Origin: Candidatus Accumulibacter regalis
GTDB taxonomy: Bacteria; Pseudomonadota; Gammaproteobacteria; Burkholderiales; Rhodocyclaceae
Direction: 5' to 3'
NCBI GenBank assembly: GCA_000585075.1
Contig: JEMY01000004.1
Coordinates: forward strand, 62,001-126,000
DNA length: 64,000 nucleotides
Shown here piece after piece: positions 35,502 through 45,014 of this stretch (position 1 is its first letter; the number at the start of each line of letters is the position of its first letter). Under the pieces are notes generated by a model. That model was given only the letters and a program-made list of their open reading frames with translations, was not told the origin of the DNA and did not search any database. Both the position numbers and the translations under genes were made by a program.

Positions 35502-36194
35502 ATGCATTCGTCCAATCACGGCATCAATATTGAAGCGCTACTGGCGCACGTACCGCTGTTCAATGAGTTGGAGAAAGAAGAAATTGCCCGCCTCGCCCGC
35601 GGCACCCGCGAAATCAACGCGACGCGTGGCGACATCCTCTTCCACAAGGGCGACACCCCGACCGGCTTCTACCTGATCGTCTACGGCCAGGTCAAGCTGG
35701 CTTTCACCTCGCCGCAAGGCGGCGAGAAAGTCGTCGACATCCTGCCGCAGGGGCAGACCTTCGGCGAGGCGGTGATGTTCACCGACAAGCCGTTCATGGT
35801 CTACGCGCAGGCGCTGGCCGACTCGCTGGTGCTGCACATCTCGAAAGCGGCGATCAACGAAGAACTCGATGCCGACCCCAGACTCGGCCGCAAGATGATC
35901 GCCGGACTGGCCATGCGCTTGCACCAGTTGATGAATGACGTCGAGTCGTATTCGCTGCATTCGGGCCGGCGGCGAATCATCGGCTACCTGTTGCGCGAAC
36001 ACAGCGAGGGTTGCGAGAACGCGATCATCGTGACGCTGCCGACCAACAAGGGCGTCATCGCGTCGCGTCTCAATCTGACGCAGGAGCATTTCTCGCGCAT
36101 CCTGCACGAGCTCTCGGAAAAAGGCCTGATCGTCGTCGATGGGCACAGAATCCACATCGCCGATGTCGACCAACTGCGCAACTATGATCTCTGA
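35502..36194 (+). CDS. Crp/Fnr-family transcriptional regulator
   Basis: 230 residues. Cyclic-nucleotide-binding-type beta roll (about 20-125, with G-D-I-L-F-H-K-G-D and G-Q-T-F-G-E-A) followed by a winged helix (recognition helix N-L-T-Q-E-H-F-S-R-I-L-H-E-L, about 190-203). No FNR-type N-terminal cysteine cluster, so it does not sense O2 through an FeS centre; DNR-like NO/haem sensing or another ligand is possible. Divergent from the oxidase-like gene and 42 bp upstream of the CYTH-CHAD gene, so it could control either. Confidence 0.92.
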   Translation: MHSSNHGINIEALLAHVPLFNELEKEEIARLARGTREINATRGDILFHKGDTPTGFYLIVYGQVKLAFTSPQGGEKVVDILPQGQTFGEAVMFTDKPFMVYAQALADSLVLHISKAAINEELDADPRLGRKMIAGLAMRLHQLMNDVESYSLHSGRRRIIGYLLREHSEGCENAIIVTLPTNKGVIASRLNLTQEHFSRILHELSEKGLIVVDGHRIHIADVDQLRNYDL

Positions 36195-36236
36195 AACTTG
36201 CCGCACCCATAACAACTTCACGAGGAGACCCCATCA

Positions 36237-37715
36237 ATGGCATTGGAAACCGAGATCAAGCTGAGCGTGCCGGCCAGTTCAGCGCGAAGGCTGCCGACAC
36301 ACCCGCTCCTGGCCGACGCCAAGCCGTACCGACAGAAACTGGTCAGCACCTACTACGACACCCCCGACCGGCGACTCCAGGCCAAGCGAGTGGCCGTTCG
36401 CTATCGCCAGAAAGGCGCCGAGTGGCTGCTGACCGTCAAGAGCGACCTGCCGTCACCGGGGGGGCTGGCGCAGCGCAACGAATGGGAGATCCCCGGTCAA
36501 CCCGGCGAGTTCGATTTTTCGCACGTCGACAATCCGAAGCTGCGCCGCTTCCTCGAAGCCGCGACGCCGGAACTTGCACCGCTGTTCTGCACCGACTTCA
36601 CGCGCCTCAGCTGGCTTCTCGCTCCCCAGGAAGGGACGCGCATCGAGGTGGCCATGGATCGCGGAAAGATCGACGCCAACGGACGGCAGGAGACGATCTG
36701 CGAAGTCGAGCTCGAACTGCTCGAGGGAAGCGTTGCCGATCTGTTTGCGCTGGCCATCGCCCTGCAGAAGGATCTGCCACTGCACCCGGAGAGCCCGAGC
36801 AAGGCCGAGCGCGGTTACCGCCTGGCCGCCAACACGCAGCGGACGCCGGTCAAGGCTGCCGACGCCCAACTGCAGTTGGGCATGTCGAGCATCGGCGTTT
36901 TCCGTAGCTCGGTCTTCGCCTGCCTGACCCAGTTGCAGGGCAACGAGCGCGGCGCACGTGAAAGCGACGACCCGGGCTTCGTCCATCAGGCACGGGTCTC
37001 GATCCGTCGCCTGCGCTCGGCGATTCGCCTCTGGAGACCGCTCCTGCCGGTCGACTACGTCGCCGAATTCGACCCCCGCTGGGGCACACTCGCCCGCCAA
37101 CTCGGCGACACCCGCAATTGGGACGTTTTCCTCACCGAGGTCCTGCCACCGATCAGCAAGGCCTTTCCCGATCACAGCGATGTCAAGGCGGTCGCCAAAC
37201 AGGCGGCGATCCAGCTGACGACCTGTCGCAAGGCGGCGCAGGCAGCGATGGCATCGCCCAGCTACTCGCAGCTGCTCCTCGAGTTCACTGCCGCAACGGT
37301 GGCCCTGGCGGAGAAAAAGAAGCCCGCGCTGACCGTGTTTGCCCCACGTTCGCTGAACAAACGCGCCAAGAAGGTCGCCGAACTGGCCGCCGAAACCAAG
37401 GACTCGAATCCAGAGGCCCGGCACGACCTGCGCAAGGCCCTGAAGCGGCTGCGTTATGCGCTGGAGTTCTTTGCCCCGCTGATTCCGGCCCGCCGCCTGC
37501 AGCGCTATCATCAAAGCGCCGCCGGGCTGCTCGACCTGCTCGGCCGGATGAACGACTTCACCGTTGCCGAACACCTGGTGGCGCAGGCCCTGCCGGGCCA
37601 CCACAGCGACCTCGTGCGCGCCTGGCTGGCCGGACGTAACGATCTCTTGCTCGCTCAGCTCGACGCGATGCTGAGCGAGTTCCTCAGCCATCCGGCGCCC
37701 TGGGACCAGGGATGA
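36237..37715 (+). CDS. CYTH-CHAD domain protein (inorganic triphosphatase / polyphosphate-binding)
   Basis: 492 residues. The CYTH tunnel domain (1-200) starts with the metal-binding pattern E-T-E-I-K-L and includes L-T-V-K-S, R-N-E-W-E and E-V-E-L-E-L. The CHAD domain (about 215-485) has the conserved H-Q-A-R-V-S-I-R-R-L-R-S and H-D-L-R-K-A-L-K-R-L-R-Y helices, whose basic residues bind polyphosphate in characterised proteins. CYTH-CHAD proteins hydrolyse triphosphate and can locate to polyP granules. This fits a polyphosphate-accumulating host. AGGAG ribosome site. Confidence 0.93.
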   Translation: MALETEIKLSVPASSARRLPTHPLLADAKPYRQKLVSTYYDTPDRRLQAKRVAVRYRQKGAEWLLTVKSDLPSPGGLAQRNEWEIPGQPGEFDFSHVDNPKLRRFLEAATPELAPLFCTDFTRLSWLLAPQEGTRIEVAMDRGKIDANGRQETICEVELELLEGSVADLFALAIALQKDLPLHPESPSKAERGYRLAANTQRTPVKAADAQLQLGMSSIGVFRSSVFACLTQLQGNERGARESDDPGFVHQARVSIRRLRSAIRLWRPLLPVDYVAEFDPRWGTLARQLGDTRNWDVFLTEVLPPISKAFPDHSDVKAVAKQAAIQLTTCRKAAQAAMASPSYSQLLLEFTAATVALAEKKKPALTVFAPRSLNKRAKKVAELAAETKDSNPEARHDLRKALKRLRYALEFFAPLIPARRLQRYHQSAAGLLDLLGRMNDFTVAEHLVAQALPGHHSDLVRAWLAGRNDLLLAQLDAMLSEFLSHPAPWDQG

Positions 37716-37781
37716 GCTAGGACAGCCGCTGCGGCCGCCGCTTTCCCCGACACCCACCTCGCACGGCAACTTCCTCCGCTG

Positions 37782-39206
37782 ATGACCCACTCTTCACCGC
37801 TACGCGGCGCTGCAAGGGCGCTTTTTCCAGTCTTGCTCGCCGGGCTGCTCGGCGGCCTGCCGCTGGTCCGGGCGGCCGAGCTGCCGAGCGTCGTCAGCCA
37901 GGCGCTGCAGCAGGCCGGGATCCCGGCGAGTTCGGTCGGCATCGTCGTGCAGGCGGTCGACGGCGGACCGCCGCTGCTCAGCCACAACGCCCGGAAAGCG
38001 ATGAACCCGGCGTCGGCGATGAAGCTGGTGACCACCTACGCTGCCCTCGAAATGCTCGGGCCAGCCTATACCTGGCGCAGCGAAGTACTCGCCGACGCCA
38101 GCCCGCACGACGGCCGGATCAACGGCAACCTTTACCTGCGCGGCAGCGGCGACCCGAAGCTGGCGCTGGAACAGTTCTGGCTATTGCTGCGCCAATTGCG
38201 CACGCGCGGGGTGAGCGAAATCAACGGTGACCTGATCCTCGATCGCAGTGCCTTTGCGCTACCGGCACACGACCCGGGTGAGTTCGACCAGCAGCCGCTG
38301 CGGCCGTACAACGCTGGCCCCGACGCCTTGCTGGTGAACTTCAGGAGCCTGCGCCTCCTCCTGCAGGCAGACGCGACGGGAAACACCGTGCGCGTGATCG
38401 CCGAGACGCCGAGCGAGGGCCTGCGCATCGATAATCGCCTGCGCCTCGAGCGTGGCGCCTGCGGCGACTGGCGGGAGCAACTGACGCCAGTGGTCAGGGG
38501 GATGAGCATCGAACTCAGCGGCAGCTTTCCGGCAGCCTGTGGCGAACGCAGCCTGAGCCTGGCGCCGTGGACCGCCGATATGCAGGTCGAAGACCTGTTC
38601 CGCGTGCTGTGGCGCGAACTCGGAGGCAGCTTCAGGGGCCGCGTGCGCGAGGGCCGCACGCCGCTTGGCGCCACACCGCTGGTCGTCCAGGAGTCGCCGA
38701 CGCTCGGCGAGATCGTGCGCGACATCAACAAGTACAGCAACAACGTCATGGCCCGCCAGCTGTTCCTGACGCTGGACAGCGAACGGCCGGCGACGATCGA
38801 GGGCGCGCGGCGTCAGATCGCCGGCTGGCTGCTGGCCAGCGGCCTGCAGCTACCCGAACTGTTCATCGACAATGGCTCCGGCCTGTCGCGCCAGGCGCGC
38901 GTCTCGGCGGCTGGCCTGGCGCAGCTCCTGAGCGCCGCCTGGCGAAGTCCGGTGATGGCCGAACTGATCGCCTCGCTGCCGGTCGCCGGCGTCGACGGCA
39001 CCTTGCGCAAGCGCTTGAAGAACGGTTCGGCGGCTGGCCGGGCGCACCTGAAGACCGGCTATCTCGAAGGTGTGCGGGCGATTGCCGGCCTTGTGCTCGA
39101 CAACAGCGGCAAGCGCTGGATCGTCGTCGGCCTGATCAACGACCCGAACGCCCGCCTCGGCAAGGCCGCTCTCGATGCCCTGCTGCTGTGGGTTGCCGAG
39201 CGCTGA
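37782..39206 (+). CDS. dacB: D-alanyl-D-alanine carboxypeptidase/endopeptidase (PBP4 family)
   Basis: 474 residues with an N-terminal signal peptide (core near 12-27). Active-site motifs: S-A-M-K with Ser78, S-N-N with Ser319 and K-T-G with Lys424, as in class C penicillin-binding proteins. Cleaves D-Ala bonds in periplasmic peptidoglycan. Its stop is only 7 bp from the convergent GGDEF-EAL gene. Confidence 0.95.
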   Translation: MTHSSPLRGAARALFPVLLAGLLGGLPLVRAAELPSVVSQALQQAGIPASSVGIVVQAVDGGPPLLSHNARKAMNPASAMKLVTTYAALEMLGPAYTWRSEVLADASPHDGRINGNLYLRGSGDPKLALEQFWLLLRQLRTRGVSEINGDLILDRSAFALPAHDPGEFDQQPLRPYNAGPDALLVNFRSLRLLLQADATGNTVRVIAETPSEGLRIDNRLRLERGACGDWREQLTPVVRGMSIELSGSFPAACGERSLSLAPWTADMQVEDLFRVLWRELGGSFRGRVREGRTPLGATPLVVQESPTLGEIVRDINKYSNNVMARQLFLTLDSERPATIEGARRQIAGWLLASGLQLPELFIDNGSGLSRQARVSAAGLAQLLSAAWRSPVMAELIASLPVAGVDGTLRKRLKNGSAAGRAHLKTGYLEGVRAIAGLVLDNSGKRWIVVGLINDPNARLGKAALDALLLWVAER

Positions 39207-39213
39207 TCGTTGC

Positions 39214-42200
39214 CTAGCGTTCGCCGTACTGATAACGCTCGCGGACCAGATTCTCGAACTGCGCCGCAGGCAGCGGCTCGCCGAAGAGATGGCCTTGCGC
39301 CTCGTCGCAGCCCTTCGCGCACAGGTACGCCAGCTGCGCTTCGCTTTCCACACCACCGGCGGTGGTGCGCAGGCCAAGGTTGTGCGCCAGGCCGATGACC
39401 GCCGCAACGACGGCTTCGTCGTCGGGATTGGCAGCCAGGTCGGCAACAAACGAGCGCGGGATTTTCAGCGTGTGCACGCGAAAACGCTTGAGATAGCCCA
39501 TCGACGAATAGCCGCTGCCGAAGTCGTCGATGGCCAGGCGTACGCCAAGCGCGCGTAGTTGATCGATCATCGGGATGGCGGCCAGCGGGTTGTCCATGGT
39601 CGCGCTTTCCGTCAGTTCGAGCTCGAGATACTGCCCGGGCAGCGCCTCCTCATCAAGAACGCGCGACACCACCTGCACCAGATTGGCCAGACGGAACTGC
39701 GCTGCCGAGAGATTGACGGCGACCCGCATCGGCGGCAGCCCGGCCTGGTGCCAGCAGCGCATCTGGCGTACTGCCGAACGCAGCGCCCATTCGCTGATCG
39801 GCAGAATAAGTCCCGACTCTTCGGCCAGTGGAACGAACTCGTCGGGTGAAACCATCCCGAATTCGGGATGCTGCCAGCGCAGCAGCGCTTCGGCGCCAAT
39901 CAGCCGGCGCTCCGGAAGGGCCAGCTGCGGCTGGTAGAAGACGGCCAGTTCGCCGCGCTCGAGCGCGCGCCGCAAGTCATTCCCGAGTTGCAAGCTGCGT
40001 GCCGAGCGCTCCTGCATCTCGGCGGTGAAAAAGCAGAAGGCATTGCGACCACCCTGTTTGGCGCGATACATCGCGGCATCGGCGCACATCGACAGCTGTT
40101 CCAGATTCTCGCCGTCAACCGGGTACATGGCGATGCCGACGGACACCGTGCAGCTCAGCTCGTGTTGAGCGATGCGATACGGGGGCGCGGTGATCTCCAG
40201 CAACTTGGCCGCGACATGGGCTGCGCCTTCGGCGTCGGTATTCGGCAGGACGAGGATGAACTCGTCGCCACCCAGGCGACAGAGCGTATCTTCGTCGCGC
40301 ACCGTGTGGCGGAGACGTTCGGCGAGCTGGATCAGCAGTTCGTCGCCGATCCGGTGACCGAGAGAATCGTTGACCTGCTTGAAACGGTCGATATCGAGGA
40401 AGATCAGCGCCAGCGACTCGCGCCCCCGCTGGGCACGGCTCAGGTCATGGTGGACGCGCTCTTCAAGCAGGCTGCGGTTGGGCAGAAAGGTCAGCGAATC
40501 GAAGTGAGCCAGATGCTGGATGCGCGCTTCGGCCTCCTTCTGCTGGCTGATGTCGACCACTATCCCGAGGTAGCCGGTGAGCTCGCCGGCGGCGTTGTGC
40601 AGAACGGTCACCGCCAGACGAACGGCAAGCCGGCGGCCATCCCGGCGCACATACTCCACTTCGCGCTCGTCCGCTTCGCCACTGCAACGCGCCTTGACGA
40701 CCAGCGCATCGAAGCCCGGATCGACCTGGCAATGCAGCTCTTCGCTGCGCATCCTGGCCGTCGCCGCGACCTCGGCGGGATCGTGGAAGGCCATCGGCGT
40801 GAGCCTGCCGACGACTTCCTGCGCAGCGTAGCCAAGGATCGCTTCAGCACCCGGATTGAAGACCGTGATCAGCCCCTGCGGATCGGTGGCGATGATCCCG
40901 CAGGCAGCGCTGGCGAGCACCGAAGCCTTGAGCGCCTCACTTTCCCGCAGGGCCTCTTCCGTCCGCCGTCGTTCGGCGAGCAGCGCGGTGTTCTCCAGCG
41001 CCACCGCGGCGCTTGCCGCCAGGCCCTGCAAGAGATGCACGTCGTCGTCGTCGAATCCGCCGGGCTTGTTGTGGATTTCGAAACAGCCGAGCAGGTCGCC
41101 GTGGCGACTGAGGATCGGGGTGTCGAGCAGGTTATCGAAGCCGAGCGCCTGGCGAATCTCGGCAATGACGTACGGATCGTTCTCGGCATCGTTGCTGAGG
41201 TGGAAGCGACGGGTCTCCATCACCCGACCCGGTACGCCCTGACCCGACGAAAAGCGGAAATCGACCGGCAACAGTTCGCCGCCCTGGTTGTACTCGCTGA
41301 ACACCAGTTGGCCGGCACTCATTCGCGCCGCCGCCCCGGAGGTGGCGCCGGTGATCTTCAATGCGGCGACGACGAGCTGACGCAGAACCAGCGACGTATC
41401 GAGCTCGCTGTTGATCTCCTGACTCGCCGCAGCCATCAGCGCCAGTTGCTCACTACGGCGCAAGAGCGCCGCTTCGACGTGCTTGCGGGCGGTGATGTCG
41501 CGCGCCAGCGTCACGAAGCGCGGCGCCTCACCGCCGTCGACCGGTTTGCGTGCAACCGACAGCTCGAAGCAGAATTTTCCCTGTGGCAACTGCAGTTCGT
41601 ACTGGCGGCCACCCGAGTAGCCTGTTTCATTGGCCTCCTGCAAGGCGGCCAGGCAGCTCGCCGCGGCAGCGGGCGGCAGCACATCGCTGAGTCGCCGACC
41701 CGGCAAGGACTCGGCGGGCGCTGCCAGGAGGTCACCGCGCCGCGAATGATAGTCATGGTAGCTGCCGTCGAGTCCCAACTCGAACATCAGGTCGGGAATG
41801 GCATCGAGCGTTGCCGCAAGCTTCGCCGTTCGCTGCCGGACGAGCCGTCGCAAACTCATCACCCAAAGCAGCAGCACAGCGCCAAGCAGCGCACCGAGCA
41901 CGAGAGCGTAAGCAAGATAGCGGACGTAGGGCGAGCGCAGCAGCGGAGTTCCCATCCACTTGTCGCGCAGGATCTTTTCTTCCGCCGGCGTGATGCTGGC
42001 AAATCCACGCTCCACCAGCGCCAGCGTCGCATCGTCGCCAGCGTTCACGGCGCGATGGAACTCGCCGGTGTACAGGGTGAAGGCCTTGTTGAACACGTCG
42101 TCGGCGCCATTCCGGTAGAGCAGGTAGTTGGCCGGTGGCTCGTCGAGGCAGAAGACCCTCACCCGGCCAGCGATGGCCCCCTGCACCAGCGCCTGGTAAC

Positions 42201-42708
42201 TGCTGAAGGGCTGCACGCTGTGAATCCCGGCGTCGGCGAGCGCGTCGACGCAGGCGTCGCCGGCCTTCACGCCAACGAGAAAGCCGCGCAAGGTCGCCAG
42301 GTCGACGATCCCGCCGATACCGGCATGGGTGTAGATGGCCACCGGGATCTGCGCATACGGCCGCGTGAAAGCGAATCTGCGCTCGCGCTCGGCGGTCTTG
42401 AAGATGGTATCGATCACCTCTGCCTGCCCATCGGCCAACCGCTGCAGGGCCGTCGCCCAGTCGCTGCCGAGTAACTTGACGCGCACCCCCGTCTTCTTCT
42501 CCCACAGTCGCCAGCTATCGACCAGATAACCGGTGAGCGCGCCATCGCCATCGCGAAACACGTAGGGCGGGTAGTTGTCGTCCGTCACCACCGTCAGCGC
42601 CCGGCCATCCGCATTGGACGAGACCCGTTCGCCGCCAGTGGCAGCGCCCGACGCCACCCCGGCAGCCAGCACGAGAACAAACTGGCAAAGGCAGCAAAGA
42701 AAGCGCAT
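39214..42708 (-). CDS. Periplasmic-sensor PAS-GAF-PAS GGDEF-EAL protein
   Basis: 1164 residues from ATG 42708. Order: signal peptide; bacterial extracellular solute-binding (family 3) domain, about 35-245; membrane helix near 258-280; PAS; GAF (about 425-570); PAS (about 590-710); GGDEF (about 735-895, motif G-G-D-E-F intact near 813); EAL (about 905-1155, E-A-L-L-R-W). It should sense a periplasmic amino-acid-like ligand and alter cyclic di-GMP. The cyclase site looks active. In EAL, the usual A-E-G-V-E reads A-G-G-V-E and K-I-D-R-S-F reads K-I-P-R-S-F, so phosphodiesterase activity is doubtful. Confidence 0.93.
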   Translation of the reverse strand: MRFLCCLCQFVLVLAAGVASGAATGGERVSSNADGRALTVVTDDNYPPYVFRDGDGALTGYLVDSWRLWEKKTGVRVKLLGSDWATALQRLADGQAEVIDTIFKTAERERRFAFTRPYAQIPVAIYTHAGIGGIVDLATLRGFLVGVKAGDACVDALADAGIHSVQPFSSYQALVQGAIAGRVRVFCLDEPPANYLLYRNGADDVFNKAFTLYTGEFHRAVNAGDDATLALVERGFASITPAEEKILRDKWMGTPLLRSPYVRYLAYALVLGALLGAVLLLWVMSLRRLVRQRTAKLAATLDAIPDLMFELGLDGSYHDYHSRRGDLLAAPAESLPGRRLSDVLPPAAAASCLAALQEANETGYSGGRQYELQLPQGKFCFELSVARKPVDGGEAPRFVTLARDITARKHVEAALLRRSEQLALMAAASQEINSELDTSLVLRQLVVAALKITGATSGAAARMSAGQLVFSEYNQGGELLPVDFRFSSGQGVPGRVMETRRFHLSNDAENDPYVIAEIRQALGFDNLLDTPILSRHGDLLGCFEIHNKPGGFDDDDVHLLQGLAASAAVALENTALLAERRRTEEALRESEALKASVLASAACGIIATDPQGLITVFNPGAEAILGYAAQEVVGRLTPMAFHDPAEVAATARMRSEELHCQVDPGFDALVVKARCSGEADEREVEYVRRDGRRLAVRLAVTVLHNAAGELTGYLGIVVDISQQKEAEARIQHLAHFDSLTFLPNRSLLEERVHHDLSRAQRGRESLALIFLDIDRFKQVNDSLGHRIGDELLIQLAERLRHTVRDEDTLCRLGGDEFILVLPNTDAEGAAHVAAKLLEITAPPYRIAQHELSCTVSVGIAMYPVDGENLEQLSMCADAAMYRAKQGGRNAFCFFTAEMQERSARSLQLGNDLRRALERGELAVFYQPQLALPERRLIGAEALLRWQHPEFGMVSPDEFVPLAEESGLILPISEWALRSAVRQMRCWHQAGLPPMRVAVNLSAAQFRLANLVQVVSRVLDEEALPGQYLELELTESATMDNPLAAIPMIDQLRALGVRLAIDDFGSGYSSMGYLKRFRVHTLKIPRSFVADLAANPDDEAVVAAVIGLAHNLGLRTTAGGVESEAQLAYLCAKGCDEAQGHLFGEPLPAAQFENLVRERYQYGER

Positions 42709-42812
42709 GAATGCCGGCCATTGACTTGACTGATACTTAAGGATAGCCGACCAGCCGCGGAAAAGTGTCTCAATACCGGCCGACGGGCGACCGGCAGGGC
42801 CTGCGCAGCCGT

Positions 42813-43214
42813 TCAGGCAGCGTCGATCGTTCTTCGTCCGGACAGGGCGAGCCAGCCGCGAACGACGCGATAGCCGACCCACACGCCAAGGATGACGATC
42901 AACAGCCAGGCGATCGGAATGAAGATGATGGTGATGATCAGCAGGCCGTAGACCAGCAACCACAGGGCCGTGAACCAGAAGGTCCGGATCTGCCAGCGAT
43001 AGTGACTTTCGAGCCAGGTGCCGCGGACATCGCTGCGCTTGACGTAGTTGAGAACCACGGCAATCAGCGATGGCACGCCGAAGACGAAGGCTCCGGCGAC
43101 GCTCGCCGCACCGGCGACGCCGATCACCACGGCCAGCGCATGCAGGCCGTAGATGACGTGGCACCAGGCACGTTCGCCCTCGAGGTAGGAATCGGGGATC
43201 AGGTCATTACTCAT
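42813..43214 (-). CDS. Small membrane protein (DUF4870-like)
   Basis: 133 residues from ATG 43214 with a GGAGAA ribosome site. Three to four hydrophobic helices (about 18-50, 74-105). Pattern S-L-I-A-V-V-L-N-Y-V-K-R...S-H-Y-R-W-Q-I-R-T-F-W resembles the DUF4870 family of unknown function. It follows ubiD by about 110 bp on the same strand. Confidence 0.75.
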   Translation of the reverse strand: MSNDLIPDSYLEGERAWCHVIYGLHALAVVIGVAGAASVAGAFVFGVPSLIAVVLNYVKRSDVRGTWLESHYRWQIRTFWFTALWLLVYGLLIITIIFIPIAWLLIVILGVWVGYRVVRGWLALSGRRTIDAA

Positions 43215-43323
43215 TTCGTTCTCCAGTCCCGGCACGCTCTTGCCGCGCGACGAGGGCCATCAATCGCCAGCCGGGCGATGGAAAAATGACGCGGCGGAGG
43301 GGTCGCGTAACGGCAAGTCGCGC

Positions 43324-44787
43324 TCACAAGCCGAGTTCGGCCCACAGGGCATCGACGCGCTGTTTCACGGCGGCATCCATGACGATCGGTGTTCCCCACT
43401 CGCGACTCGTCTCGCCGGGCCACTTGTTGGTCGCATCGAGACCCATCTTGCTGCCCAGACCGGCGACCGGGCTGGCGAAGTCGAGGTAGTCGATCGGCGT
43501 ATTCTCGGCGATCAGGGTGTCGCGCGCCGCATCGACACGCGTGGTCATCGCCCAGATCACCTCCTTCCACTCGCGGATATCGACGTCGTCGTCGACGACG
43601 ATGATGAACTTGGTGTACATGAACTGGCGCAGGAAACTCCAGATGCCGAACATCACCCGCTTGGCGTGCCCCGGATACTGCTTCCGGATGCTTACCGTCG
43701 CCAGGCGGTAGGAGCAGCCTTCGGGCGGCAGGTAGAAATCGACGATCTCGGGAAACTGCTTCTGCAACAACGGCACGAAGACCTCGTTGAGCGCCACGCC
43801 GAGCATCGCCGGCTCGTCGGGTGGCTTGCCGGTGTAGGTGCTGTGGTAGATCGGCTCGCGGCGCGTGCTGATGCGCTCGATGGTGAACACCGGAAACATC
43901 GACTTTTCGTTGTAGTAGCCGGTATGGTCGCCGTACGGCCCTTCGAGCGCGCTTTCCGCCGGGTCGATGAAGCCTTCGAGGACGATCTCGGCGGAAGCCG
44001 GCACCTGCAGATCGGACCCCAGGCATTTCACCAGTTCGGTCCTGGCGCCACGCAGCAGACCGGCGAACTGATATTCGGAGAGGCTGTCCGGGACCGGCGT
44101 CACCGCCGCGAGAATGGTTGCCGGGTCGGCGCCGAGCGCGACGGCCACCGGAAAGGGCTGGCCGGGGTGGTGCAGGCAGTGCTCGCGAAAATCGAGTGCG
44201 CCGCCACGATGCGCCAGCCAGCGCATGATCACCTTGTTCGGCCCGAGCACCTGCTGGCGATAGATGCCGAGGTTCTGGCGCGTCTTGTGCGGCCCGCGCG
44301 TCACCGTCAACCCCCAGGTGATCAGCGGCGCGGCGTCACCCGGCCAGCAGAGCTGGATCGGCAGGCGCGACAGATCGACGTCCTTGCCTTCCCAGGCCAC
44401 TTCCTGGCACGGCGCGGAAGAGCGTACCCGCGGCGCCATGTTGAGCACCTGCTTGAGCACCGGCAGCTTGTCCCAGGCGTCCTTGAGCCCCTTCGGCGGC
44501 TCGGGCTCCTTGAGGTAGGCGAGCAGCTTGCCGACTTCGCGCAGCGCGAGCACCGATTCCTGTCCCATCCCGAGCGCCACCCGTCGCGGCGTCCCGAAGA
44601 GGTTGGCCAGCACCGGTATGCTGTGCCCCCTGGGCTTCTCGAAGAGCAGCGCCGGCCCCCCGGCGCGCAGCACGCGGTCGCAGATCTCGGTCATTTCGAG
44701 GCGCGGGTCGACCTCGACGCCGATGCGCCTGAGTTCGCCAATTCCTTCAAGTTGCGCGATGAAGTCGCGCAGGTCGTGATATTTCAT
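43324..44787 (-). CDS. ubiD: 4-hydroxy-3-polyprenylbenzoate decarboxylase
   Basis: 487 residues, the usual UbiD length. Decarboxylates the ubiquinone precursor using prenylated FMN. Conserved segments: [10 protein letters not shown] at the start, the [12 protein letters not shown] block (about 285-297) with catalytic glutamate neighbourhood, and [18 protein letters not shown] near residue 400. The ubiA gene for the preceding step lies in the same window, but the lipase-like gene separates them. Confidence 0.95.
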   Translation of the reverse strand: MKYHDLRDFIAQLEGIGELRRIGVEVDPRLEMTEICDRVLRAGGPALLFEKPRGHSIPVLANLFGTPRRVALGMGQESVLALREVGKLLAYLKEPEPPKGLKDAWDKLPVLKQVLNMAPRVRSSAPCQEVAWEGKDVDLSRLPIQLCWPGDAAPLITWGLTVTRGPHKTRQNLGIYRQQVLGPNKVIMRWLAHRGGALDFREHCLHHPGQPFPVAVALGADPATILAAVTPVPDSLSEYQFAGLLRGARTELVKCLGSDLQVPASAEIVLEGFIDPAESALEGPYGDHTGYYNEKSMFPVFTIERISTRREPIYHSTYTGKPPDEPAMLGVALNEVFVPLLQKQFPEIVDFYLPPEGCSYRLATVSIRKQYPGHAKRVMFGIWSFLRQFMYTKFIIVVDDDVDIREWKEVIWAMTTRVDAARDTLIAENTPIDYLDFASPVAGLGSKMGLDATNKWPGETSREWGTPIVMDAAVKQRVDALWAELGL

Positions 44788-45014
44788 GAGCAGCTTTCCG
44801 GCCGGCAGCGTTCCGGCGGCAGAGTCGCCATGGCGACCATCGAGTTACGCCCCGCCTGAAGGCCGGGCCAAAGCGTGTAGCCGGTCGCTTGCCGGGACGT
44901 CCTGCGGCCGATTATAGCCGCGTCGTCGATCGACGGCCGGCCGATCGACGCCGCGAGCGTCGGCCGTTCAGCGACCGCCACAAGTAGCACACCGGCTTCT
45001 CGCGCCGCCTGCCG

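Noticed and set aside
39868-42474. 868-residue plus-strand frame
   Set aside because: Antisense to the GGDEF-EAL gene; no domain recognisable.
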